Source: Isoetes taiwanensis
Lineage: Eukaryota > Streptophyta > Lycopodiopsida > Isoetales > Isoetaceae
NCBI GenBank assembly: GCA_021234155.1
Contig: JAJEKV010000075.1
Span: 2,232,001-2,296,000 of the forward strand
Length of the DNA stretch: 64,000 bases
Direction of reading: 5' to 3'
Position numbers and translations under genes: made by a program. The notes under the pieces are model-generated. The model was not told the DNA's origin and did no database searches. It saw only the letters and a list, made by a program, of their open reading frames with translations. Each line of letters opens with the position of its first letter. Position 1 is the first letter of the stretch. Shown here piece by piece: positions 47,097 to 58,968 of this stretch.

Positions 47097-48132
47097 TTGT
47101 CAAATTGTCATCTTTCGAGAATATCTTCAGGTTTGCACCATCCCAAGCTCTGCAATACATTTAACAAATTTCTTCCTTCCATGAGCTTTAGTAAATACAT
47201 CTGCTGTCATTTCTCAATGTTGAATAAGAATATGACCTATAATCTTTTCGCGTGTGAAATGGTACTGCACCTCAATGTGCTTCGCTTTAGAGAAATTAGT
47301 TGGATTTTTAGCTAAAGACACTGCAGCAGAATTATCATTGAAAATGACAATAGCATTAGACTGTGGCACATTAATCTCTTGTAACAATATTCTGAGCCAA
47401 ATGCACAAAGCCATGTACTTCACAAAGCCATATACTTACTCGCATGTAGATGCAGCAATTGCTCTCTGTTGCCAACACTATTTGCTTATAGGTAACACCA
47501 TTTTTTACAATCGTATATTAATGCAATGTAGATACAATGCCTTTTAATAGGATTCACCAAAATGTTCATCAAAGACATTTGCAAAGTCTGCTGGGTTAAT
47601 TACTATTTGTTCATCATAATCAGCTTGTGAGTTATCACCTGCACCAGATGCCTCTCTTGTCCCCTTATTGGTCCTGATTCCTCTGTCTCTACATCATCCC
47701 TAGAATGTGAGGTGTCTGCTCCACAACATCTTTTAGTCGCAAATGCGTGCATGTGTTAATGGCTACTGGTGCAAGCAAGAGGTGTAGGATGTTGTTGATT
47801 CTACCTAGAATGCCTTCTATGCATTTCATCTTTTCCATATCATGCTCTTATGCCACACTGATTATGCTGCCATGAAGCGCATCCCTAGAAAAAGCTCTAG
47901 AAGAGAAGAAATCTAGGAGGAGGCTACCTGGAGGGCAAAGCTTCTCAAAGAGGTAGGACGAAGGAGCAGTACCAATCTGTTTATGCCCATGGTTCTTTTT
48001 ATTCCAAAGACCATCGAAGGTCGAGTTTCCTCTTCATAAATTCCTATGAACAATTTGGACCTAGATTCTAGTCTTTCAAGGGCACTAGCAAATACTGTGG
48101 TATGCTCCAGCCTGATAAAACAAAGAATCCAG
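47097..48132 (-). pseudogene. Ty1-copia polyprotein remnant (linker and RNase H)
   Basis: Minus-strand 47,423-47,214 encodes the copia RNase H end: EYMALC at about 47,420 in a broken frame, IFNDNSAAVSLAKNP with the catalytic Asp, and KHIEVQYHFTREKI. Sequence at 47,213-47,110 continues with TADVFTKAHGRKKFVK and ELGMVQT, the usual polyprotein end. The part at 47,560-47,760 reads as an acidic linker (DVETEESGPIRGQ) of the type between integrase and RT. The RT itself is deleted. A retroposon splits the flank at 48,146. Confidence 0.72.
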
Positions 48133-48145
48133 TATGTCTCTACAT

Positions 48146-49261
48146 TTTTTTTTTTTTTTGAAGGTAAGAATTTTTTGTATTGATAATATTGGAAGAATTA
48201 CAATACAAAGATCCCTCATGGATCGATATGAATAAAGTACAAAGGATCCCACATGGATCTCAATCATGTCTGCAGACTATAGTACTCATACGGCTCTCTC
48301 AACCTCTTCTTCTATCCAACTAATACTACAAGATGAACATCTTCTTAGCTAAATAGAATACTACAGAGTTAAACCCATTTTCCACAAGTTGTAGACAAAT
48401 CTTGAATGCTTCAAGAACCTCTTGCAAATTTAGAAATGAAGAGAAAAGAGAGAAAGGGTAACTTTGAACAATCTCCCGCTTTACTTTCGAGGAGAAGCTA
48501 ATATGCTTGAACTATGATCCATTCCCAGTTTTGCTACCAAATGTGAGATTGAAATGAGATCTTTGCATTGTCGGGAAGTGCCCGTCGGCCAACCCGCAAT
48601 AGGCTAGACACACACCCGATACCAAAACTCCCCTAAAGTTTGGCTCATGATATCCGTCTTGATATGGAAGCGCCTTCCCGACACCAAAAAAGCTCCCCTA
48701 GCTCGACGGCAATATCAAACAATCGACATCCCGCTTTTAAAATCGTAAAATTGTGACCAAGAACTTACATCGGCTCTTTCCAAGAAAACATCCCTAAATC
48801 TTCCCGCTAGCAAGAAAGAGCAAGAGGAGGGGAAGAAACCATCGTCCATCGAGGATCCATCTAAAAAGACCGCCTAAGAAGACCCGAACCTGCTTTCTTT
48901 CTAATTCCTGCTAAATCGCTTCACCTTATAGGCTCCACGCCCTTTCGGTGGATTTGCTTAACAAAACATCATTCTTGTTAAAAGACTGAAAGCAAAAGGC
49001 CACGTTAGTGGCTTACCAACACAAACCGTAAAGACCGCCTTTGAAGCCGCTTCGATCAAATCTGCAAATTCTTTCAAGAAAGAAACCCCATGGCCATTGG
49101 CAAACCCCACTAGCATCGATTAGGGGTTCAGTCTGCAAGGATGGTCAGTAGCGAAGCGTTCGGCCGGAGAAAAGAGGGCGGCCTCCTCCTGCCTCCCTAG
49201 CCCAGGGCGCAGCGCCTCCGCCAAGAAACCATGTTCCTCTTATTTTATTTTGGACCCCTTC
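48146..49261 (-). mobile_element. 5'-truncated retroposon with 13-bp target-site duplication
   Basis: TATGTCTCTACAT occurs at 48,133-48,145 and 49,262-49,274, exactly bracketing the insert. The insert starts with a T run of about 14 (poly(A) tail on the minus strand). It is about 1.1 kb and no RT motif is visible, so family is unknown. The stretch 48,530-48,888 contains no CTG or CAG at all, unlike its surroundings. Confidence 0.88.
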
Positions 49262-49274
49262 TATGTCTCTACAT

Positions 49275-50427
49275 CTCTCATCTGTGATGCAGCATCAAAG
49301 AGCTTGGCTATGGTCTCATTATTCTAAACCGAGTAATCACCTTCATCTAAATAGATCATCTTGTGCATTTAGAACAATAGTGTTCTCAAGAATGCCACCG
49401 GGTCAGAACGTACTCCAAAAAAAATCTTGGCAAGTCCTTTTCTGTTTCCGGCTTAAGGATTTTCTAGATTATTCTGCCCAAGGAGAAGGGCATGTTATCA
49501 TGGACTCCCTCTTTTAGTATTCCTTCTGATACCCACTTATGTTGTATGAAACCCCAAGCTAGAATGACATAATCAGGAAAGACGTCAAATTCCATTCTTA
49601 AATCTTCGAAGCTTTTGTACTTAATGCTGACTTGATCTGAGATGAAGTGCAGTATCTCCTTCTTCATGTAAGCAATAATTCTCAAGTTCTGTGCTCTAGT
49701 CTTGAAAAAATTCTCGCCCTTGTAATCTGAGGTGACTTTTACGTGGTTAAAATATATTTCATCATAAAATTTAGTGTTTTTACGCATATACAGGAATGTT
49801 GACCATTATACAATTTTTTCGAATTTGTTGCCATATATGAAGAATCATGGCAAACAATGCCCAAGGAAAAACAAATGTATTTTAGTGGTTAGGGCAAATA
49901 AAACGTCCTTTTTAGGGCAAAATTGTTTAATTCGTGACTATTCCTCTGCCATGCCAACATGCTACAGATGTTCCAAAAATGGCCGAACCTGAGCCTTTTC
50001 TCATAGCCACAAGGTTCGGATCAGCATTCCGACACATCTGGTGCATCTCTGTATTTTTTCCGAGCAGATCAGTTTACTTAGGAGCTTTCAGGAATGACTT
50101 GGAGCTCTTAATTCGGACACAAAGTAGGGGGCAAAGCCATGATCTATAAAGAGATATAGCAAGATATTTCTGTGTGCTTGCCTGCGTTGGGGAAGTTCCC
50201 CGGGAGACCGTTGAGCTACCGTCCAGCCTGGCGAAAAATCCGGCCTATGTGGCAAACCTACGGAAGCCCTCCTGCCCCGATTTTGGATCTTTCCGGATCC
50301 TTCCCGCCCAGAAAGCTTAGGGCCGGAACTTGTACCTTTGCTGTTCATCTACCAGGAAGCAGGCGAATCCGACTCTTGCTTAATCCGACTCTTCCTTCCT
50401 TTCATGTATTTCTTGTAAATATTTTCA
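49275..50427. other. No gene recognised; possible promoter of the lysozyme-like gene
   Basis: A minus-strand frame at 49,787-49,464 (107 residues, with FKTRAQNLRIIAYMKKEILH) is protein-like but unplaced. CTATAAAGAGATATAGC at 50,144-50,160 could be a TATA region for the following plus-strand gene; this is weak. Confidence 0.3.
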
Positions 50428-51067
50428 GAATCATAGATGGCGGTATGTTGCATCTGGCCCTTTTTTCTGAACTGTCTAAGTTAAAATTAGAATCAAGCAA
50501 TCGAAACGATTGTCCAGATGGGGATGGTGGTGCAAGTATTGGTCCCCTTCAAATATCAGAAAAATACAAGTGCCCTGGCTACATTGCAGGTATGTTAGAT
50601 CTTTTTTTCTGTATATATCTTTCTTTTCCTTCTATATTTATGGTTTTCTAAGTAGATCTGCTCCTTACCATTCAAATTTTGTTAAGACAGGAAGCTTGAG
50701 CATGCAAAAACACTGTAGTAGCATATTGGATGAAATATTGCAAGGATGCCTTGGAAAAGAATGACTGGGATACTCTCGCCAAGATCCACAATGGTAAAAG
50801 GAAGCATAAAAACACTTTGGCTGAGCAGCATAGACATGGATATAGGCGGTTTCTAATTTCATCCTCGCTTGTTTATAGGTGGGCCTCAAGGTCCTAAGAA
50901 ATAAAAGACAGATTATTACTGGCGCAAAGTATACAGGCATTTGCACCAGTTGCAAGCTTATTCATATCACGGTGTCAAGAATCAAGAATCCAAGGCGCCT
51001 CCTGCCTTTGCCAAATTGGAAAGCAAGCAGAAAAACTGTGAGAAAAGAATATCATGCAAAACCATAT
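50428..51067 (+). pseudogene. Lysozyme-like (HNGGP motif) gene fragment
   Basis: Three exon-like pieces. The first (50,428-50,589) reads LESSNRNDCPDGDGGASIGPLQISEKY before a GT. The second (50,691-50,801) reads VVAYWMKYCKDALEKNDW and LAKIHN-G and ends at GGTAAAAG. The third (from 50,881, after TATAG) reads GGPQGPKK, TAA, then KTDYYWRKVYRHL. The DGG-S-GPLQI, KIHNGGP and YYW-KV order resembles the invertebrate-type (destabilase) lysozyme fold, whose members cleave peptidoglycan. The exon 1-2 join is out of phase by one base, and the TAA interrupts exon 3. No signal peptide was found upstream. Family assignment is by motif only. Confidence 0.55.
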
Positions 51068-52514
51068 TCTGAAAACGAGTTTCCAACATAGATTAACTCT
51101 TAATGCTTGATTTTGCAGCTTCTTTGAGATTATTAACTGCAACAGAACGTCAGAAACTGGTGCCTGTGATAAGCAAGAGAAAAGGAACCAAAAATATCTT
51201 GTACGTTAAGCATAGGCAAAGATGGAGATGGATATATCCTGTACTTTAAGCATAGGCAAAGATGGAGATGGATTTTAAGGAAAAGGGATGATTACTTTTG
51301 TAAATGAAAGGGAAGGATGGATAATACAGTATTGCTACCCTTATCACAGCTACGCGATTTTCTTACCATCTTCTTGTGCAAGTTTCAGTAGGTCTAATCT
51401 GCATCATGCAGCTCTGGGTTTGGTATTACATGCAGCCAGTAGTAACTCTTGGTAATCTCGCAATCTATGGTTAGTACGAGAAGCATGTATCAGTAATCTT
51501 TGAGGTCATAGAGGTAAATCCACCAGAATCTATCATTGAGGTCATTGGTCTGTAATCAAGTAATCAGTATGGTCTGTTATGTGCATATTTGTAATATATT
51601 GACTTGTATAAGATTACTCGTAATATATCTGATATTCGGAGCAATGTACATCTCTTTATAACAAATATATTATGCTTTGTGAGGCTATAATGTAAAAAAA
51701 AAAGAATTTGTGAATTTTATATTTCCGGTTTGAATTTTAATCGCAGGGAGCTTCCGACTGCATTTTGTAAATTCCGACTGGCTCTAGGGCTTGCAGGAAA
51801 TTTTCCTAATAAGGTCTGAAAGTTTCCCCAACGCTGGTGCTTGCTTATTCATCAGAGGAATAGATTCAGGATAATTTCTACTGGTGAATTTGGCTAATAA
51901 TTTCAATGAAATGCTTTGCAAGTTTCCTATACATTTCATTGGCATTTTCGTACACTTGCTCAGTTAATCTGTTACAGCAGCAGACCGAAGCCAATAAGCT
52001 GAAGAATATCTGTTTTTTTTAGGTATTGAAATGATGTTTTGAATATTCGTGAAAACGCATAATCAGATTGATGGTTATTTACTTGACCATCATGATTTAT
52101 GAGACCATCACCCATTTGGTAAAAGGGCCCTTCGTGAAAGCCACGTAAGAATTTGCTGACATTCGATAAGCAGACCCGTGATCTTTCAAGTTAAATAATG
52201 ACAGAAGAGAAACGTGAAGAGACATTTATTCCGACGAGGCTCTAGACAAAGGTTGACAAAATGACGGATTCCTGGCTGCATGGGAAGAAGGGACATTATC
52301 AAATGAAAAGAACTACCTGTAAAGCTCCTGCCAGACGTACAGACCTTTCCATCACCATCTTCACGAGCGAACATACATTAGAGGCCAAAAACTCAATACT
52401 TAGGCTTGGAATGAAAGGCCACATTCGGAAACATTTTTGAAGGTAGAGCAGAGCAGAGCAGAGCAGAAGAAGAAGGCAGCAAAAACAGAGGCGCCAAGAA
52501 AACAGAGCCTTGAA
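51068..52514. other. No gene recognised
   Basis: Contains a two-copy 42-bp tandem repeat at about 51,196-51,275 sharing AAGCATAGGCAAAGATGGAG, an A run at 51,694-51,703, and an (AGAGC)n tract at 52,444-52,466 in the likely 5' UTR of the next gene. Confidence 0.35.
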
Positions 52515-53769
52515 ATGGAAGGTGCAGGGTTAGGGTTGAAGCAGGGTTTGATGCTGATACTCATACTGGTGAGCCAATTATTTGTTTCAAGCTTTGTGGC
52601 AGCTGGAAGTGTTAGAAAATTTGGAAGTTTTCCACCATTTGGTAGTTCTTTTTTGGTGGTGATTCTCCACCATTTTCCTTTGGCAGCTTTCCTCCTTTTT
52701 GGCTCATCTTTTCCTCCTTTCCAAGGCTTCCTTCCTTTGCGCCTCCCTGCCTGGCTTCCCCTTAGCTTTTTGTTTCTGGTCAGTTTTATGTGACAGATGC
52801 TTGGAGAATAAGCTCACCACAAATGTTGTTTCTGTCCCAAGTATGACCTCTAACTTATTCTCTGTTTTGGGTTTCTGGTTTACAAGTACTCACTTGTTTT
52901 CTTTTCAACATATTATTCTTTCTCACTTTGTTTCATGTCATCCAGATGTAGCTGCAGAGTTGGAATGCAGAGATAACCACAACAATGTGAACTACAAGAC
53001 CTCTGGCATCTCAGACAAAAATGGCGTGTTCAAACTGGTGCTTCCTGCTCACATAGCAGCCTCCAAAGATAAGCTATCTAAATGTAGTGTTTCTGTAAGC
53101 AAGGCTGTCAAGGCATGCAACACAACAGGCACCAACGAACCCAAAATGCTCCTACATTCTATAGTCTCAGTATCTGCAACTGAAGAACAGCATGAATTAA
53201 AGTTGAGCCCTTTTGCCTTCAAGCCCCTCCAACAGTTTCCATTCTGCAAAAATGCTGCTGTGTTGGCTGATAACAAGGATGCATTTTTTACCTCCATTTT
53301 CTCCATTTCCATTTGGTTCATCTCCTTCTGCCACATTTGATTCTCCTCCTTCTTCATTTCCTCTTGGGTCTGCACCACCAAATCCAAACACTGCACTTCA
53401 GTTTCCTCCAAATTCTCCATCATTTCCTCAACCTTCTTCTCCATTCATAAATCAACCATCTTTTTTCCACCTAATGCGCCATCCGTTAACCAGCCATCAT
53501 TTGCTCAGCCTGGCTCTCCATCCTTAAACCAGCCATCCTTTTTCCCACCTAATTCTCCATCTTTTCAACCTGGTTTTCCATCATTTAACCAGCCAGCATC
53601 TGCTTCTCCATCCCTTGACCAACCATCATTTGCTCAGCCTGCTTCTCCAGCTTTTAACCAGCCATCATTTCCTCAACCTGGTCCTCAATCTTTTAACCAA
53701 CCTTCATTTCCTCAGCCATCCTTTAACCAACCATCATTTCCTCAGCCTGCTAAGTCCAACCATGCTTAG
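52515..53769 (+). pseudogene. Pollen Ole e 1/extensin-like protein with NQPSF repeat tail, frame-disrupted
   Basis: Secreted cell-wall-type protein. ATG 52,515 opens a signal peptide (KQGLMLILILVSQLFVSSF). A Phe/Pro/Ser-rich spacer follows, then the Ole e 1 domain: VLCDRCLENKL, an intron (GT 52,841 to AG 52,945), ELECRDNHNNVNYKTSG, DKNGVFKLVLP, KCSVSVSK and CNTTGTN, with the Cys expected for disulfides. The C-terminal tail from about 53,290 is proline-rich and ends with a dozen copies of a (N)QPSF(P/A)QP-type repeat to TAG 53,767-53,769. The reading frame must change at several points (near 52,653, 52,700, 52,783, 53,290 and 53,475), mostly in T runs. Pseudogene or homopolymer undercalls. Confidence 0.82.
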
Positions 53770-54904
53770 TTCTTCACTCTAATCCAGTGCTTTGTTCTTT
53801 GTCCTTTATTCTTCTTGTTTCTTTCTCATGGAAGGTCTCTAGAGCCTATGCTCTAGAACCTTCCTACTCCTGATATTCATTTTTCTTTTGTATTGTATTT
53901 TATTATGCCTTTGGTAATGTTGTCCGAACATTGTAAGTGAAATAAGTTATTCTTCGAAAGATTTCCCTTCTTTCTTTACATGCTTAACTTCCTGCAAATT
54001 GTGCCCAAGTGAATTCAACTCAAATTTCATATGTGACATGATTGTATTCATTCCTAGAACAAAAGGCGGAACATTAGGCACAAAACTAAGAAAAGCAAAA
54101 TCCACTTCAGCCGCATAATCATAACAGTCAAGCATTTGAATCATTAAATGGTTTTGATAAAGTGAGCACTCTTCAACTGGGTTTATGTTCTATTTTATGG
54201 TTTGCTTAATCTCCCTTGTTATCCTTCGTATATTTCCTTGTATAGTTGTATGCAATCGTCTTCCAACTTCTACAAACAAAGAGTACGTTTGAGATAGATT
54301 TTAACCTTTGCCCCTTGTATAGTTTCTATGCTATCATTTTCCAACTTCAAGAAGTATGCTTGAAGTACATTTTAACCTTTCCAGTCCAGTATCCTCTTTG
54401 TATAAGGGAAAGACTCCTTACCTGCAATTCCGAGCTGGAGTAAAAAGAGTCCACTTTTGTGCCTAATCAAGAATCGTGAGTAAAAAGAGCTATCGAGTAA
54501 AAATAGTCCACTTTTGTGCCTAATCAAAAATTTTAAACGACATTCTTTAAAAAAAATGATGCCAGTGGCGCATTGTGGTTGGCTTCGTGGCCTGAATTGC
54601 ATCTAACCTGTCTTTACATATATGAATTGTGAGTATGTTGAGTTTTATTGTCCTCTGAGACCAAATGGTCTATGGGGTTTAGTGCAACAAACATATGTAT
54701 TTATTGTGCATGATTTTGAAACCATAAGGGTTTTGGAGGGGTAAGTGTATTGAGGAATATGTAGGTGTCAATATCTCTGGCCTTGCTATATTTGTGACTA
54801 TTGCTCTAGCACCTCCAAACTCATATGCACCTAACCAAGATGTCTACAGAAGTGTATGCACTGACTTATCAATAGTAAGCAAGCTTTTATACTTTGATCC
54901 CCCT
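53770..54904. other. 3' flank, no second gene recognised
   Basis: Likely includes the 3' UTR of the Ole e 1-like gene. A short duplicated segment occurs around 54,440-54,530 (GAGTAAAAAGAG and GTCCACTTTTGTGCCTAATCA, twice). Confidence 0.4.
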
Positions 54905-55040
54905 TGTTCAGTTTAGTGGCTAGTCCATTGGGTTAGCAACTAAGAGATTTTATGTTCAAGTCTCTCGGGGTCCATCATATGTCCTCATGGACGCGGCCAA
55001 TGTGGCATGACGTAAAAATTCTATCTATCTATCTAATAGT
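54905..55040 (+). mobile_element. tRNA-like SINE with TATC tail
   Basis: TTAGTGGCTAGTCCATTGGG (about 54,913-54,932) resembles a pol III A box, and GTTCAAGTCTC at 54,954-54,964 a B box, with normal spacing. A short body follows and the sequence ends in CTATCTATCTATCTA, a simple-repeat tail. The promoter is diverged. A decayed tRNA gene is less likely because no acceptor-stem pairing is evident. Confidence 0.55.
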
Positions 55041-55666
55041 TGTAAATGCTAGGCATATTTGTAGTGTATAATGTTCATCTTCTAGATATCTCGTTTTGCA
55101 ATTCACATGGCTTATTAGTGTCCATCTCAATTTTGAAATGGTGAGCACATTAGCCGACCTATTCATTTCTTCACATGTACTAATAGATATGTCATGTCGT
55201 CCGAAGATCGATGTTGGATTCACTTCTCTTTGAACTGAGATGAGCATTTCCTTGGCATGACGTAAAAATTCTATCTATCTATCTATCTATCTATGTATCT
55301 ATCTATGTATCTATCTAATAGTTGTAAATGCTAGGCATATTTGTAGTGTATAATGTTCATCTTCTAGATATCTCATTTTGCAATTCACATGGCTTATTAG
55401 TATCTATCTCAATTTTGAAATGGTGAGCACATTAGACGACCTATTCGTTTCTTTACATGTACTAATAGATATGTCATGTTGTCCAAAGATCGATGTCGGA
55501 TTCACTCTTCTTTGAACTGAGAGTAGCATTTCCTAAGGTATTAGCATCCTAAAACTTACCTTGGAAGTAGGAATTCAGTTGTTGCTTCAAGAGATGAGCT
55601 CTACATTATTTATTTGTACATAATAATGCACTTATATAGTCCATCAAAATTCATTCATTCATTCAT

Positions 55667-55751
<85 letters not shown>

Positions 55752-55852
55752 TAGATATCTCATTTTGCAATTCACATGGCTTATTAGTATCTATCTCAAT
55801 TTTAAAATATTGAGTACATTAGCCAACCTATTCGTTTCTTCACATGTACTAA
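55006..55852 (+). repeat. Repeated unit of about 250 bp separated by TATC arrays
   Basis: Units start GCATGACGTAAAAATTCTATC at 55,006 and 55,255 and run through TTGTAAATGCTAGGCATATT, CAATTCACATGGCTTATTAG and CACATGTACTAATAGATATG. A third, partial unit at 55,752-55,852 follows a (TATC)n run of about 20 units (55,669-55,751) and is cut by the copia element after TACTAA. Confidence 0.85.
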
Positions 55853-56019
55853 CCCTGAGGTTGCTTCATATATATTTCTTCATCAAGTTTGCCATTAAGA
55901 AATGCTGTTTTGACATCTGTTTGATGAACCTCAAGATTATAATGAGCAGCAAATGCAAGAAGAATGCGAATGCTCATCTTTTAATCACTGGAGAAAATGT
56001 TTCCAAGTAATCAATGCCA

Positions 56020-58786
56020 TATTGCTAGCTGAAACCCTGTGCAATCAAGCATGCTTTATAGCTGCTGATGGTGCCATCAGGATGGAGATTGCATTTATAG
56101 ACCATTTGTTACCAAGGACCTTCCGATCATGAGGAAGAGGAACTAAATTCCAAGTGCCATTTTGAACAATAGAATCCATTTCGTGGTCCATTGCCTACTG
56201 CCAATGAGGTGCAACAGCATATGAAATGGCTTCACAATAACTGGTGGGTTCACTGATAACAGCAGCACCACAAAACTCCATAATGTTGGGCATAATTTCA
56301 GCATAGAATGCAAACCTTTGAGGAGGAAAATGCTTCCTTTTTCCTCGACCAAGTTCTTCTTCAACTCCTTGATCAGGATGATCAAATTCACCTCCTTGAG
56401 CAGATGGGTCAAGATCTCTTTCTGGATCGGATGTGTCAAGATCAAGGCCGGATCGGAAAAACGTGGGTGCTTTGAACCACCGCAGATGTTGGGACCGATG
56501 CTTTGAACCGCTATGTGCCCGGAACTGCTGCAGGTGCTGGAATATCAGAAACTGAGTCCGAATGATTAGAAGCTACAGCGTCATGTGTTATCCATGCAGA
56601 GATATCAATAAATTCCATGTTAGGAGTTTCTGAACCTTGCTGAAATGCCGAAACATCTTCATGAAAAATAACATCGCGACTGACACAAAGCTTCTTGGTA
56701 TCCGGATCAATCAGTCTATAACCATGCTTGCACTGGTCAGAGAAACCCACAAAGATCATTTTCTTGCCAGTATGCTCAAATTTCTTGCGATTAGCTTTGG
56801 GAATAAGCATAAAGGCAACACATCCAAAGACACGCAAGGGAGACAAATTTGGCTTTATACCAGTGAAAGCTTGTTCAGGAGTCTGATTTTTCACAGCAAC
56901 AGTGGGCAATCTATTGAGAAGGTAAACTGAGTACCTTACTGCTTCAGCCCAAAATTGAATGGGTACTGAGGATTGAGCGAGCAAGCAACGTGCCATGTCA
57001 ACAATGCTGCGATTCTTCCATTCAAAGAACGCCAAGTATGTTGTGTGGAGTATGAGGCTCGGTAAGTTGGCGCTCAATACCATGAACAGCACAAAAATGA
57101 TTGAATGCATGACTGGTAAATTCTCCACCATTATCAGATCTGAGCTTCTTAATCCGATGGACTACTTGATTCTCAACAAGCGCTTTTCATTCTCGGAAAT
57201 GGGCAAATGCATCAGATTTCCGCTTTAAGAAATAGACCCACGTTTTCCTGCTCAAATCATCAATGAATGTCAGAAAATAATAGGCACCCGAGAGAGAAGG
57301 AACATAAGTTGGACCACAAAGATTCATATGTACTAGTTCAAGAAGCGCAGTAGCACGAGATCCAATGAGAGTAAAAGATCTGCGGTGTTGTTTGCCCAAT
57401 GCACAAGCTTCACAACTTGCAAGAGTAGGGTGCTGATGAAGATCAAACCCATCTACAAGTTGAGGCAGCTGATTGAGTGCTTTAAGACTGATGTGTCCAA
57501 GCCTCTTATGTCACAGATCACAGGTACCATTACCTGTGATCACAGGTACCATTACCCGCAGCTACAAGAACAACTTGGTCAGCATATTCTTGGCCCAAAT
57601 GGTAGAGATTACCCATACGAATAGCACGAGCAAGGCTCTTTTCTGTAACTTTGTTGCGAACAATGCAGTCTTCACTATCAAAGGAAACTATTGTGTCCAT
57701 ATCAGTAAGACGTGCAACAGAAATCAGATCTTTACGCAAAGTAGGAGCATACATTACCCCTTTTAAAGTGAAGATATCAAGACTAGTGGGTATTGATATT
57801 ACCCATTCCGCAGATTTGATGCTCACGATTGCCGCTAATTTGAACAATGTGATTGGAAGAAGTAGGTCTGAAATTTTCAAACCAATCTTTGTGCCAACTA
57901 ATATGAGTCAGAGCACCGTAATCCATGATGAATTTGATAGAACAAGGTGTTGCCACTTGTTTACAAAGATAGACATAATCCGGCTGCAAGGAACCACATT
58001 GGCTACGCTTTTTACTTCAACAATTTGGGCACATTGGTCAAGCTTTGTTTGTCTCCAAAGCTTTCAGTTTGTGCTCAAGATTCTTCATCTTCTTCCTACA
58101 TTCTATTGCGGTATGATTGCCTTTCTTGCAACAAATACAAACCCGGCCGCTAGGATGCCGTGGTCTTTTGCTGCCAAGACTTTGAAGGCATTGTCAAGCA
58201 TCAAGTATTCTTCTTTTTTTCTTAGCTTTTTCATTCCCTTTTGCATAGGATTTAGGCTCAAAATGACCTGCAAAGAAAGCATTGTGCTCGCTCTTTGATA
58301 ATCCCAGCATCCTTCCTCATCATGATCTCCTCCTTGACGAAGTAATTGCACGATTGAGATCCATGTCGGCAATTTACATGAGATTGTTGCGCAAAGCATG
58401 GAAAGAATTGGGTAAGGATCTAAGAAAGAAGAATAATTGCAATGAAGGAGAGAACTTATTTTCTTCTCTAGAGGCTTCAATCTGCCGAAAGGTGTTCTTC
58501 GTGCAGTCTGCAAATTTGTCAAGACTCTCGGTCCCTTCCCAGCGCATATTCACCACTTCAGCACACAAATGCCCAATTTGTGTATGGGTCTTCTTTTCAT
58601 GCTCTTGGATGAGAGCATTCCATAAATCATGGCTATTCTCCTTCTGAACCTCATAAAGAAGAGATTCAGCAACAGAAAGCCTAATTGTAGCCATAGCCTT
58701 GTCATCCCGGCGTTACCAAGCATCAAGAACAGATTTATTCTTGCCATCTGATGCAAGCTCGGGTGCTGGTTCTTGCCCACTAACAA
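56020..58786 (-). pseudogene. Copia gag-pol pseudogene
   Basis: Gag (58,694-58,374) has HDLWNALIQEHEKKTHTQI and ESLDKFADC of the copia gag family. The protease site reads DYGALTHI (about 57,940) where DSGA is usual. The GAG-pre-integrase zinc part has CEACALGKQHRRSF (about 57,420-57,380). The integrase core has HMNLCGP, in which the first catalytic Asp is Asn, plus FIDDLSRKTWVYFLK, RSDNGGEFT and FEWKNRSIVDMAR (Glu kept). The C-terminal part (57,131-56,511) includes LRVFGCVAFMLIP and KMIFVGFSDQCKHGYRL. RT begins MDSIVQNGTWNLVPLPHDRK (about 56,180-56,120). Several frameshifts; inactive. Confidence 0.85.
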
Positions 58787-58956
58787 TTCCCCAAACTCCT
58801 CCAGCCTTAAGAATGAGAGTCATTCTTCTCTTCCATTGCTAGAAACATGTGCCATCGAAGATTTGAATCACACGACCGCCAGGGAAGGTAATCTGGTTGT
58901 AGCTTGCATCCTTCTCCATTGCTGTGTTGATCTTGAATCAATCTCAGCACCCTAGT

Positions 58957-58968
58957 GCTCTGATACCA
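58957..58968 (-). promoter_or_regulatory. Copia primer-binding site
   Basis: Minus strand TGGTATCAGAGC matches the 3' end complement of plant initiator methionine tRNA, the usual copia primer. It sits immediately inside the LTR end. Confidence 0.88.

Noticed and set aside
50088..50348. 86-codon minus-strand frame
   Set aside because: No family signature; it is antisense to the region just upstream of the lysozyme-like gene.
57385..58298. Plus-strand frames of up to 215 codons
   Set aside because: They are antisense shadows of the minus-strand copia protease and integrase.
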